Positions 16,889 to 25,074 of a DNA stretch of 43,059 bases are shown here, piece after piece (position 1 is the stretch's first letter; every line of letters starts with the position of its first letter). The notes under the pieces are model-generated. The model was not told where the DNA came from and did no database searches. It saw only the letters and a list, made by a program, of their open reading frames with translations. The translations under genes and the position numbers were made by a program. This stretch comes from an uncultured Coriobacteriaceae bacterium (GTDB taxonomy: Bacteria; Actinomycetota; Coriobacteriia; Coriobacteriales; Atopobiaceae): positions 1 to 43,059 of the forward strand of contig CADBDT010000021.1 in NCBI GenBank assembly GCA_902793465.1, in the 5' to 3' direction.

Positions 16889-17836
16889 TTAACCTTCAAC
16901 TGGATGACCAAGGTAAGCTGACGCACTCGTTGCTGCCACAGCACCGTCACTTGCGGCAGTTACAATCTGGCGCAGAGGCTTTTGTCGCACGTCACCTGCT
17001 ACAAACAGGCCTGGCGTCTTGGTTTGCATGCGATCGTCGGAAATAACGTATCCAACCTCGTCCAAATCCACAAGCGACGCAATGAGCTCTGTTGAGGGAA
17101 CTCTGCCAACAAACACGAACACTCCAGCACCATCCTCAAAGGTCTCGGTATGTTCCTGTCCGTTCGTGTTGTTTCTAAACGTAATCTTTTGGATACGGCC
17201 GTCTCCGTCCACGCCAACGATTGACGTTAGGAAGCGTATCTCGACCTTCGGGTTGTTCTCCAGTTCCTGTCCAACTACGGCCTGCGCACGCAAGTGATCC
17301 TTACGCACTACCATTGTTACCTTCTTGGCAAACCGCGTGAGGAACAGCGCCTCCTCGGCCGCAGAGTTTCCGCCACCGATAACAAACACCTCACGGCCCC
17401 TAAAGAACATGCCGTCACACGTTGCACAGTACGAGACGCCCATACCGGCAAACTCTGCTTCGTTTGCAAAGCCTGCCTTCCTGGGCGTGGCGCCACCTGC
17501 CAGAATGACCGTCTTGGCGCAGTATTTAGTATCCGCAGTACTTACATAGAAGCACGACTCGTCTTTATCGTGTTCAATTGCCGAGACGTTTTTCATCTCT
17601 ATGGTGGCCCCAAGGTCCTTGGCCTGGTTTTGCATTGCATCCACGAGCGTAAAGCCGTCGGTGTGCGGCACTCCTGGATAGTTGTCAACCTCGCTGGTAA
17701 GAACCACCTGACCACCAACCGCCTCTTGCTCAAGCGTTATGGTGTCGAGCATAGCCCTTTGAGCATATATGGCTGCCGATAATCCCGCGGGACCAGCGCC
17801 AACGATTACGAGATCCTTGTTTACGCATTCACTCAT
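16889..17836 (-). CDS. trxB: Thioredoxin reductase
   Basis: TrxB is an FAD flavoprotein that reduces thioredoxin with NADPH in the cytoplasm. The 315-residue protein has the N-terminal FAD loop VGAGPAGLSAA, the redox-active CATC pair at about residues 137-140, the NADPH loop IGGGNSAAEEA, and the C-terminal GLFVAGDV FAD motif. Length is standard. The start has AAAGGGGAG upstream, and a near-consensus promoter lies at 17875-17903. No thioredoxin gene is adjacent in this window. Confidence 0.96.
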   Translation of the reverse strand: MSECVNKDLVIVGAGPAGLSAAIYAQRAMLDTITLEQEAVGGQVVLTSEVDNYPGVPHTDGFTLVDAMQNQAKDLGATIEMKNVSAIEHDKDESCFYVSTADTKYCAKTVILAGGATPRKAGFANEAEFAGMGVSYCATCDGMFFRGREVFVIGGGNSAAEEALFLTRFAKKVTMVVRKDHLRAQAVVGQELENNPKVEIRFLTSIVGVDGDGRIQKITFRNNTNGQEHTETFEDGAGVFVFVGRVPSTELIASLVDLDEVGYVISDDRMQTKTPGLFVAGDVRQKPLRQIVTAASDGAVAATSASAYLGHPVEG

Positions 17837-17874
17837 GTTACTCCCCTTTGCTCTTTATTAAATTGTGCGCGATT

Positions 17875-17903
17875 ATTATAGCAAACGTAACGATGGCGTG
17901 CAA
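17875..17903 (-). promoter_or_regulatory. trxB promoter
   Basis: Read on the minus strand: -35 TTGCAC, a 17-base spacer and a perfect -10 TATAAT, lying about 40 bases before the trxB ATG. It fits housekeeping sigma recognition. Confidence 0.75.
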
Positions 17904-17915
17904 TGCGCAAAAGAA

Positions 17916-18362
17916 CTAGAGTCCACTAGAGCCAAATCCGCCGGCGCCGCGGTCGGTGTCATCGAGCTCGTTGACCTCCACGAGCGTTACACAGGGCACC
18001 TCCTGTATAACGAGCTGTGCAATACGGTCTCCCCGTTTAATGCTAATGGGAGTGCTCGGGTCGAGGTTTATGGCAATTACCTTTAGTTCTCCCCTGTAAT
18101 GAGCGTCAATAAGACCTGGGGTATTTAGTATGGTCAACCCCTGCTTTATGGCAAGACCACTGCGCGGCTGCACAAATCCCGCATAGCCGTCGGGAAGCGC
18201 TATGGCAATGCCGGTTGGAATAAGGCAACGCTCAAAGGGCTTTATGGTTACGTCTTCGGACGAACGCAAATCCAAACCGGCATCGCCCTCGTAGGCATAC
18301 GTTGGAAGCTCAATCTGGTTGTTGAGCCTCTTAATGTTAACGTTGACCTGCCTTATGCTCAT
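17916..18362 (-). CDS. dut: dUTP diphosphatase
   Basis: Dut hydrolyses dUTP to dUMP, keeping uracil out of DNA and supplying dTMP synthesis. All five motifs of trimeric dUTPases are visible in 148 residues: GDAGLDL, PRSGLA, GLIDAHYRGEL with the catalytic aspartate, RIAQLV, and the C-terminal arm RGAGGFGSSG. The start overlaps the nrdR stop by four bases, so it is co-translated with the ribonucleotide reductase repressor. That couples two controls of the deoxynucleotide pool. Confidence 0.97.
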   Translation of the reverse strand: MSIRQVNVNIKRLNNQIELPTYAYEGDAGLDLRSSEDVTIKPFERCLIPTGIAIALPDGYAGFVQPRSGLAIKQGLTILNTPGLIDAHYRGELKVIAINLDPSTPISIKRGDRIAQLVIQEVPCVTLVEVNELDDTDRGAGGFGSSGL

Positions 18363-18805
18363 AGAAGGCTCCTTAGCTCCTCCGAAAACTCGTCCACGTC
18401 CTTAAAATCACGATATACAGACGCAAATCGCACGTACGCTACCTTGTCTATGTCGCGAAGACGCATGAGGACCATGTTGCCAATCTCCTCGGAGGTCACT
18501 TCGCCAATACCATTGTCTCTTAGCTCGGACTCTATGCTGTCTAACAGACGGTCGAGCGTGGAAATTGGTACGTTGCGTTTTACTGTGGCGCGTACGAGTC
18601 CGCGCATGATTTTTTGGCGCTCGAATGTCTCTTTATTGCCGTCTCTTTTAATTACGAGAAGAGGGATTTCTTCCCTACGTTCATACGTAGTAAACCGTGT
18701 GCCACAGCGAATGCACTCACGTCTTCTGCGTATGGCTTCATGGTTCTCGGACGGCCTGGAATCGATTACCTTTGATTCTTCACAGCTGCATTTTGGACAA
18801 CGCAT
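18359..18805 (-). CDS. nrdR: Transcriptional repressor NrdR
   Basis: NrdR represses ribonucleotide reductase genes in response to ATP/dATP. The inner ATG at 18805 was chosen because AGGGGGAG stands just before it and because it gives the family start MRCPKCSC. It makes 148 residues with a zinc ribbon (CPKC near residue 3 and CIRCG near residue 31) and an ATP-cone from about residue 50 (VIKRDGNKETFERQKI). The longer ORF would add six residues. It overlaps dut and lies 109 bases downstream of the LysM gene, so readthrough from the SOS region is possible. Confidence 0.95.
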   Translation of the reverse strand: MRCPKCSCEESKVIDSRPSENHEAIRRRRECIRCGTRFTTYERREEIPLLVIKRDGNKETFERQKIMRGLVRATVKRNVPISTLDRLLDSIESELRDNGIGEVTSEEIGNMVLMRLRDIDKVAYVRFASVYRDFKDVDEFSEELRSLL

Positions 18806-18914
18806 AGCTCCCCCTCTGTACATAGTAGGAAGATATCACACGTTGCATACCAAATATGTCACAAAGATAAATTTTGGGGTTAGTTATGCTGTCTAGTTAC
18901 GAGTCTTACGAGTT

Positions 18915-19337
18915 TTAAATCGGTACGACCAAGTTCGCGCCAACGCGTAGCTCTGCGGTAGAAAGATTATTCTGCGCTCGTATCCATTGCACCTCGTCGT
19001 ACGTGCTAACACCTTCCACTGCATGGCGCTCTGCTATCGACCAGAGCGTATCGCCGGGCATAACACAAATTGACTGTGTCTGCGCGTTGCCAAGGGAGTT
19101 GCATACAGCCTGGTTCCGAATATTTCCAACAGCAATTGACGTAATGCAGGCTATAAGAGCAAAGACTATGGCCAGCCTAACAAACGGGCTCCCACTAACT
19201 TGTGATGGTGTTTGTTTTGTTTTCCTCTGTGATGCGCTATTTGTTTTGTCGTACACGAGGCGCAAGTGTGACCTAGATGAGTTCTGCCTAGCACAGGCTT
19301 GTTGGGGCTTTATTGCCAGGGCTCCGTATGTTGTCAT
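18915..19337 (-). CDS. LysM membrane protein divergent from lexA (YneA-like position)
   Basis: The ATG at 19337 has GGAAGGAAGAGAG upstream and gives 140 residues. A basic cytoplasmic N-terminus (about 1-55) leads to one membrane helix (VRLAIVFALIACITSIAVG). A short extracellular part ends in one LysM module (ICVMPGDTLWSIAERHA to the C-terminus), which binds peptidoglycan. In Bacillus the SOS division inhibitor YneA, also a small membrane protein with LysM, is divergent from lexA. The same placement, with LexA-box-like sites between the genes, suggests a DNA-damage division inhibitor. Sequence similarity to YneA beyond layout is not claimed. Confidence 0.75.
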   Translation of the reverse strand: MTTYGALAIKPQQACARQNSSRSHLRLVYDKTNSASQRKTKQTPSQVSGSPFVRLAIVFALIACITSIAVGNIRNQAVCNSLGNAQTQSICVMPGDTLWSIAERHAVEGVSTYDEVQWIRAQNNLSTAELRVGANLVVPI

Positions 19338-19407
19338 CTCTCTTCCTTCCCGTTCGCGTGTTACTACGTACCTTATACGCCTCGTTCTGGACAAAAACTA
19401 ATATTTA

Positions 19408-19485
19408 CGTACAAATGTACCCGAACGTCTGTTACTATTATGTTCGTACAAAGGTTCGTGTCAAGTAAAAAAGAACATTTGTTTG
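19408..19485. promoter_or_regulatory. Array of LexA-box-like sites between LysM gene and lexA
   Basis: Against the Gram-positive LexA pattern CGAAC-N4-GTTCG, four sites stand in 78 bases: CGTACAAATGTACC at 19408 (7 of 10 fixed positions), CGAACGTCTGTTAC at 19422 (8), CGTACAAAGGTTCG at 19445 (9) and AGAACATTTGTTTG at 19472 (8). The recA operator in the same window matches 10 of 10 and serves as a calibrator. The last site ends 15 bases before the lexA ATG, fitting autorepression. Confidence 0.7.
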
Positions 19486-19500
19486 TAAATGGGGGTAAAA

Positions 19501-20148
19501 ATGGCAAAGGCGAAGATAAGCAAGCGTCAAAAGAGCATCTACGACTTTATTTGCACGTACACCAAAGACCATGGGTATCCCCCATCTGTGCGCGAGATTG
19601 GATCCGCCGTGGGCCTAGCCTCGCCTTCTACGGTCCACATGCATCTAAAGTCGTTGGAAGAGAAGGGTTACATTCACAGGGACTCCAACAAGCCGCGTAC
19701 GATTGAGGTCGTAGACGACGGTACGGATGACTCTGGCGTTCCTTTGGCAGACGTACGTCAGGATCTAAATAGGGGAACCATATCGCTGCCACTTGTCGGT
19801 CGCGTTGCTGCAGGCGTGCCCATACTTGCCGAGCAAAACGTAGAAGACACACTAACGCTGCCCACGAGCGTAGTTGGAGAATCAAGCTCATTTATCCTTA
19901 AGGTCCGTGGTTCCTCCATGATCAACGTTGGGATCTTTGACGGCGACTACATAGTGGTAAAAGAGCAGCATGATGCCCATGACGGAGAGATAATAGTTGC
20001 CCTTATAGACGATTCCGCAACCGTTAAGACCTTCTATCGCGAGAAGGAGCACGTTAGGCTGCAGCCCGAAAACGACCTCATGGAGCCCATATACGTTAAA
20101 AACCCTAAGATTCTAGGACGTGTAACGGCCCTTATTCGCTCTTTCTAG
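19501..20148 (+). CDS. lexA: SOS repressor LexA
   Basis: LexA represses DNA-damage genes and cuts itself when bound to RecA filaments. The ATG at 19501 with GGGGG upstream is preferred over one at 19489 and gives 215 residues. The N-terminal winged helix has GYPPSVREIGSAVGLASPSTVHMHL. The C-terminal peptidase domain has the cleavage bond Ala-Gly in VAAGVPI, the catalytic serine in VRGSSM and the catalytic lysine in ATVKTF. All functional residues are present. It is followed after four bases by an acyltransferase-like gene. Confidence 0.96.
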   Translation: MAKAKISKRQKSIYDFICTYTKDHGYPPSVREIGSAVGLASPSTVHMHLKSLEEKGYIHRDSNKPRTIEVVDDGTDDSGVPLADVRQDLNRGTISLPLVGRVAAGVPILAEQNVEDTLTLPTSVVGESSSFILKVRGSSMINVGIFDGDYIVVKEQHDAHDGEIIVALIDDSATVKTFYREKEHVRLQPENDLMEPIYVKNPKILGRVTALIRSF

Positions 20149-20152
20149 TACT

Positions 20153-20890
20153 GTGGAAGGGCGCATTCGGGCCTTTGATGTCGCACGAGGCTTTTCGGTG
20201 GCCTCAATGGTCCTCTTCCACTTTTGCTACGATCTAAAATACATTTGCGGTTTCGACCTCGAATGGTTTGTTCCGCCGTTTATGGACATATGGCGCGCAA
20301 GCATATCCTGGACCTTTCTGTTTGTTGCGGGGTGCATGTGCTGTTTGTCGAGGAATAACCTAAATCGGGCTTTGCGCTATGGTGCAGTTGCTCTTGGTGT
20401 ATTTGTGGTTACATCGTTTGCGGCGGTAGATGCACCAATTAGCTTTGGGATTATCTACTGCATGGCGGCCTGCACGCTTTTGCAGTGGGTCCTTGAGCGC
20501 TTTGGCGTTACGCCAAAGGGACCGGTAGCAGCAGCGCTCCTGTTCGCTTGCTTTTTGCTTACGCTGGGAATAAGCAGTGGCCGCATTGGCCTTGGTCCGT
20601 TTGCGGTAGAGCTACCTCGATCTTTGTACTCAACGGAAATGCTTTCGTGGCTTGGGCTCCCAGGACCCACATTTGTTTCGGGCGACTACTATCCCCTACT
20701 GCCGTATGCATTTCTATATCTAACAGGATCGTCCATTGGCTGGTGGTGGAAGCAGAACGAGTTTCCCCACATACTGTATTCCATATCCTGCAAACCCCTC
20801 GAATGGATTGGCAGACAGGCGCTTCCCATATACGTACTCCACCAGCCCGCTCTCCTACTCATATGTCAGGTACTTACGCACTTTATGTAA
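20153..20890 (+). CDS. DUF1624/HGSNAT-like membrane acyltransferase
   Basis: The 245-residue protein is polytopic, with about seven hydrophobic segments. It begins RIRAFDVARGFSVASMVLFH, the conserved start of the heparan-alpha-glucosaminide N-acetyltransferase-like (DUF1624) family, which uses a histidine after this segment. The C-terminal ALPIYVLHQPALL segment is the other family hallmark. The substrate is unknown in bacteria; envelope sugars are a guess. It starts at GTG four bases after the lexA stop with no obvious own ribosome site, so it probably shares the lexA transcript and SOS control. Confidence 0.75.
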   Translation: MEGRIRAFDVARGFSVASMVLFHFCYDLKYICGFDLEWFVPPFMDIWRASISWTFLFVAGCMCCLSRNNLNRALRYGAVALGVFVVTSFAAVDAPISFGIIYCMAACTLLQWVLERFGVTPKGPVAAALLFACFLLTLGISSGRIGLGPFAVELPRSLYSTEMLSWLGLPGPTFVSGDYYPLLPYAFLYLTGSSIGWWWKQNEFPHILYSISCKPLEWIGRQALPIYVLHQPALLLICQVLTHFM

Positions 20891-20900
20891 CCCCGTCCAC

Positions 20901-21013
20901 GGCTAAGGGGCTCTGTGCACTACGAAAGACTTGGTCGAGAGTCGGTTGTACGAAAAGGGGGACAGGCCTTGTTCAACTCACTTCGTGTAGTGCAGAGTAC
21001 ACTCTGCTTAGCC
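20901..21013. terminator. Imperfect dyad between convergent genes
   Basis: GGCTAAG at 20901-20907 is the inverse complement of CTTAGCC at 21007-21013. Inside, CTCTG and CACTAC at 20911-20923 pair roughly with GTAGTGCAGAG at 20987-20997. It lies between the plus-strand acyltransferase-like gene and minus-strand hflX and overlaps the hflX stop. A shared terminator is plausible, but no T-run is seen. Confidence 0.3.
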
Positions 21014-22294
21014 ATCAATTGCATATGGACTCAAAAGCGCCTTCATGCGACCTGAGGCTTTTACTGTGGCAATTAGCCCGTCATGCTCGTATTGCTCATG
21101 CATCAGCTGACAACGCTCATGCATCTTGCTTACAAGGGCTCCTTCGCTATATGGTATTTGCACCGTTAGCGTTTCTTCATCCCTAGAAGCCTCGCGAGAT
21201 ATTCTATATGCCAGCCCGGCAATACCTTTGCCGGTTAAGGCCGAAATATAGAGGGCCTCGGGGTTATTGGCGCGTAGGGTGTCAAATTCTTTTGCGTCGA
21301 GCAAGTCGCACTTGTTGTATACAACAACGCTTCGTATATCTGAAGCACCGATTTCTGAGAGTACGTCCCTCACGGACGCAATTTGCTTTTGCACGTTGGG
21401 ATCGTGCGCGTCTGCTACCAGCAGCAGTAGATCTGCAGCCAGGACTTCGGCAAGCGTGGACTTAAATGCCTCAACCAGCATGGTTGGAAGCTTTTGCACA
21501 AACCCTACCGTGTCGGTTAGCGTTACCTCACGACCTTCATCGAGTGTATATGTACGAGTTGTTGGATCAAGCGTGGCAAACAGCTCGTCCATAACGTAAG
21601 CATTTGCGCCCGTGAGCTTGTTGAGCAATGTGGACTTGCCAGCATTTGTGTATCCCACCAGCGCAACTCTAAAAATGCCTGAGTCCCATCGAGCCTTACT
21701 TTGAACCTTTCGGCGCCTCTCGAGCTTGCTGAGCTCCGCATGTAACGTGCTAATGCGCTTCCTTATGAGCCTACGGTCAACCTCAAGCTGACTCTCGCCT
21801 TGTCCGAACCTGCTCCCTATGCCACCACGCGTCTGTTCGCCAACCAAATGGCTCCACATGCCACGCAGACGCGGCAGTACGTATTGGTTTTGGGCAAGTT
21901 GCACCTGCAGCTTGCCTTCCTTTGTGGTGGCGTGCTTTCCAAAGATGTCAAGAATGAGGGCAGTCCGGTCTATGACCTTAACCCCCTCGCCCATTACGCG
22001 TTCCAAGTTTGCCTGTTGGGAAGGCGAAAGCTCGTCGTCAAAGATAACCACATCCACATCTTGAGCTTTTGCGACGCTTGCAATTTCTTGAGCCTTACCA
22101 GATCCAATATATGTCTTTGGCACAATACGTGCCAAGCGCTGTACCTCTTGTCCAATTACTTCCGCTCCGTCGGTTTGCGCAAGTCGCTTTAGCTCGGCCA
22201 GCGAGTCCTCTAAAGGCCAATCCAGCCCTGGTCTATCCACACCAACGACAATTGCCTTCTCCCTCTCTAATGCAGTGTTTTGCAACCTTGTCAT
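21008..22294 (-). CDS. hflX: Ribosome-splitting GTPase HflX
   Basis: HflX binds the 50S subunit and separates stalled 70S ribosomes under stress. The 428-residue protein has the N-terminal HflX domain (TYIGSGKAQE, IFDDELSPSQQANLE), a central helical linker with GPG-like GIGSRFGQGESQLE, and a GTPase domain with GYTNAGKST (G1), DTVGF (G3) and NKCD (G4). It overlaps miaA by four bases (ATGA). The miaB-miaA-hflX order is common in bacteria and links tRNA modification with ribosome rescue. Confidence 0.95.
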   Translation of the reverse strand: MTRLQNTALEREKAIVVGVDRPGLDWPLEDSLAELKRLAQTDGAEVIGQEVQRLARIVPKTYIGSGKAQEIASVAKAQDVDVVIFDDELSPSQQANLERVMGEGVKVIDRTALILDIFGKHATTKEGKLQVQLAQNQYVLPRLRGMWSHLVGEQTRGGIGSRFGQGESQLEVDRRLIRKRISTLHAELSKLERRRKVQSKARWDSGIFRVALVGYTNAGKSTLLNKLTGANAYVMDELFATLDPTTRTYTLDEGREVTLTDTVGFVQKLPTMLVEAFKSTLAEVLAADLLLLVADAHDPNVQKQIASVRDVLSEIGASDIRSVVVYNKCDLLDAKEFDTLRANNPEALYISALTGKGIAGLAYRISREASRDEETLTVQIPYSEGALVSKMHERCQLMHEQYEHDGLIATVKASGRMKALLSPYAIDG

Positions 22295-23223
22295 TGCTGA
22301 GTGGTCCTCCAGTCGTCACAGATAATCTTTACCGCGCCTTGTATGCCAGTCTTTTCTACGTCTATGGTGTTGGCGCGACCATCTCGTTTTATCCAAGACA
22401 GCTGCCGCTTTGCATAGCGTCGGGAATTTCGTTTTGTGAGTTCGCGGGCTTCGTCAAGGCTTATGCTCCCGTCTAGAGCACCCATAACTTCCTTGTAGCC
22501 AATTGCGTTCCTTGCCGTTACCGACTCCTTAAGGCCCTTATTACATAGCATGCGCACCTCGTCCACAAGACCATCTTCAAACATCCGGTCCACACGCTTG
22601 TTAATACGCGCGTAGAGCACGCTTCGCTCTGTAAAGAGGGCCCACATTCGTGTTGTGTAGTGCGGCACACGACTATGCAATCCCTCGTGTTGGAGTGCAT
22701 ACGACTTTCCTTCCTCATACATCTCCAACGCGCGTATAGCACGTCGCACGTTATTGGGATGAATTAGTCGTGCGCTCGCGGGATCCTTGGCGGCAAGAAG
22801 CGCATGCAACGCCTCACCACCATGTGCCTCTGCATAGGCCTCGTATTGTTTTCGTATCTTGCCGACCGTGTTCCCACGTGGAAAGTCCATCTCGTCAACA
22901 ACGGCATCCAGATATAGTCCTGTGCCCCCGCAAAGAATTGCCGGCCTACCCTCGTCCATAAGACTGTCCACGCAAAGCCGCGCATCCTCTTGGAACTGTG
23001 CCACAGAATAGGGCTCGCATACGTCCGCAACATCCACCATGTGCAATGTGCATCTTCGCTCGTTAAACGGAGTCTTTGCGGTGCCTATGTCCATTCCACG
23101 ATACACCTGCATGGAATCGATGGATACCACCTCTCCGCCAAGTTCACATGCCACGCCATCGGCAACGTCGCTTTTGCCTACGGCCGTTGGGCCAACAACG
23201 CAGATTACGCTACCTTTAGGCAT
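22291..23223 (-). CDS. miaA: tRNA dimethylallyltransferase
   Basis: MiaA adds a dimethylallyl group to A37 of tRNAs that read codons starting with U, making the substrate for MiaB. The 310-residue protein has the P-loop GPTAVGKSDVA at residues 11-21, then DSMQVYRGMDIGTAK, then GGTGLY, all diagnostic. The stop overlaps hflX and the start overlaps the miaB stop (TAATG), so the three genes are tightly coupled. Confidence 0.96.
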   Translation of the reverse strand: MPKGSVICVVGPTAVGKSDVADGVACELGGEVVSIDSMQVYRGMDIGTAKTPFNERRCTLHMVDVADVCEPYSVAQFQEDARLCVDSLMDEGRPAILCGGTGLYLDAVVDEMDFPRGNTVGKIRKQYEAYAEAHGGEALHALLAAKDPASARLIHPNNVRRAIRALEMYEEGKSYALQHEGLHSRVPHYTTRMWALFTERSVLYARINKRVDRMFEDGLVDEVRMLCNKGLKESVTARNAIGYKEVMGALDGSISLDEARELTKRNSRRYAKRQLSWIKRDGRANTIDVEKTGIQGAVKIICDDWRTTQQ

Positions 23224-24590
23224 TAGCGAGGCTCGTTAATTGCCGTGCCAGACAAGTACCACGTGCGTGCCTCGTCCACCTTTACGTCCACCATATGCCC
23301 AACAAAGTCCTGGACTTCTTTTGTGGCAGGCAACTCAAAATGTACAGTCTGGTTTTTCCTGCTATGTCCCGTTAGAACATCACAGGACCGCTTGGAAACA
23401 CCCTCCACAAGCACTTCAACAGTCTTGCCAAGATCTTTGCCGTTTGACTCATGCGCCAGCTGTGCGACGAGTGCCGCAAGTCTATCAAAGCGCTCTTGTA
23501 TGACCTCACGTGATGTGGGGTCCACAATCTTGGCGGCGGGAGTACCAGGTCTCTTTGAGTATATAAAGGTATATGCCGAGGAGAATCCAACCTCGCGAAC
23601 AAGATACATCGTGTCTTCGAAATCAGATGCAGTCTCACCTGGAAAGCCCACTATGATGTCGGTTGTAAGCGCGATCTGGGGCATTGCGGCTTTTAGGTCC
23701 TGGGCAAGCTGCATATAAGACTCTCGCGTATAATGCCTGTTCATTGCCTTTAGCACCCTGTTTGAGCCGCTTTGTACGGCAAGGTGCAAATGTGGCATAA
23801 CGCATTCGGTCTGTGCCATGGCATCAATTACATTTCTGTTTAGGTCTTTTGGATTCGACGAGGTAAAGCGTAGTCGTTCTATCCCTGTGTTGCCAACTTC
23901 TTTAAGCAGTTCTGCAAAGCGAGGGCTACCGTACAGATCGCGACCGTAGGAATTTACGTTTTGCCCAAGAAGAGTAATCTCTCGAACGCCATCCTCTACG
24001 TAGCGCGCGCACTCTGCCAAAATGGATTCCATAGTACGGCTCTTCTCACGACCTCGCACGTACGGAACAATACAATACGTGCAAAAGTTGTTGCAACCCG
24101 TCATTATGGGCACCCATGCATGGAATCGCTGCGCGCGACTAGAAGGCAAATCTGTAGAAAAGCCCTCTTTGTTCTCGTCTATATCCACGGCAATAGACTT
24201 CTTGTTGTTGGAAATGGACTCATCCAAGAGTCCAGGTAGGCTCGACAAAGCGCTTGTACCAAACACCACGTCTGCATTGGGAATGTTGTTTCGTATACGA
24301 TCGCCATCGCGTTGGGCAATGCAACCACCTATTGCAACAATACGCTTGCCAGACGGTGGCTTAGGGGCGCTTACCATAGCAGACACCTGCCCGTAAAGCC
24401 TTGTGTCTGCGTTTTCGCGAACACAGCAGGTCATATACACCACTATGTCTGCATCGTCTGCAGTAGCAACCTGCACGCAACCACATGAATCAAGCAGACC
24501 CGACACACGTTCGGAATCGTGCAGGTTCATCTGGCAGCCAAAGGTCTTAACCCAATACGTTTTGCCAACGAGGTTCTTGTAAGCTTGCAT
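23223..24590 (-). CDS. miaB: tRNA-2-methylthio-N6-dimethylallyladenosine synthase
   Basis: MiaB is a radical SAM methylthiotransferase acting on A37 after MiaA. The 455-residue protein has the N-terminal iron-sulphur domain starting KTFGCQMNLHDSE with further cysteines in TCCVREN and GGCIAQR. The radical SAM motif C-x3-C-x2-C appears in CNNFCTYC at about residues 158-165, and a C-terminal TRAM domain follows. It is told apart from RimO, at 30656 in this window, by the FGCQMN start and the direct link to miaA. It starts 14 bases after spoVS. Confidence 0.96.
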   Translation of the reverse strand: MQAYKNLVGKTYWVKTFGCQMNLHDSERVSGLLDSCGCVQVATADDADIVVYMTCCVRENADTRLYGQVSAMVSAPKPPSGKRIVAIGGCIAQRDGDRIRNNIPNADVVFGTSALSSLPGLLDESISNNKKSIAVDIDENKEGFSTDLPSSRAQRFHAWVPIMTGCNNFCTYCIVPYVRGREKSRTMESILAECARYVEDGVREITLLGQNVNSYGRDLYGSPRFAELLKEVGNTGIERLRFTSSNPKDLNRNVIDAMAQTECVMPHLHLAVQSGSNRVLKAMNRHYTRESYMQLAQDLKAAMPQIALTTDIIVGFPGETASDFEDTMYLVREVGFSSAYTFIYSKRPGTPAAKIVDPTSREVIQERFDRLAALVAQLAHESNGKDLGKTVEVLVEGVSKRSCDVLTGHSRKNQTVHFELPATKEVQDFVGHMVDVKVDEARTWYLSGTAINEPR

Positions 24591-24604
24591 ATAGGAATGG
24601 GATC

Positions 24605-24907
24605 CTACTCGTTGTCCATGGAAACAATAGGCGTCTGCGTACCCAAGGTATGAACGTATACGGCAATCCTAATTGCCGTACGGTTGGCTCCACCAATTGT
24701 TATGTCGGAGAACGTAGGCGCGCAGGATATGTCGATACCAGTGGGAATAAGAAAACCACGTGCAACCGCCACAGCCTTGATCGCCTGGTTTACTGCACCG
24801 GCGCCCACGCACTGGATGTTTACTTCCACGCCGTCCTTTACCATGCCAGCAATAGCGCCTGCGACAGCCGCTGGGGAGGACTTGCTAGATACTTTGAGAA
24901 AATCCAT
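24605..24907 (-). CDS. spoVS: SpoVS-family small protein
   Basis: SpoVS is an Alba-like dimeric protein, known in Bacillus for effects on septation and late sporulation and present in many non-sporulating bacteria. The ATG at 24907 with AGGAG upstream gives 100 residues starting MDFLKVSSKSSP, the family start; the longer ORF adds an unrelated extension. AGAIAGMVKDGVEVNIQCVG and AVNQAIKAVAVARGFL are near-invariant family segments. It sits between the GHKL ATPase and miaB. No other sporulation genes are visible, so a nucleic-acid-binding or regulatory role is likely. Confidence 0.93.
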   Translation of the reverse strand: MDFLKVSSKSSPAAVAGAIAGMVKDGVEVNIQCVGAGAVNQAIKAVAVARGFLIPTGIDISCAPTFSDITIGGANRTAIRIAVYVHTLGTQTPIVSMDNE

Positions 24908-25074
24908 TTTATTACTCCTGGGCGCCAGCGGCGCCTGCCTACGTTGGTGGTTCATTCCAAAGTCATCGTTAGATTCTACCTATTGTTGCACAAAAAAAGA
25001 AGCACAAATCGGAAATATTGCGTTTGTACTCCTTAAAAGGTACTCCATATTGTATAACTAGCCAAAATATTTAA

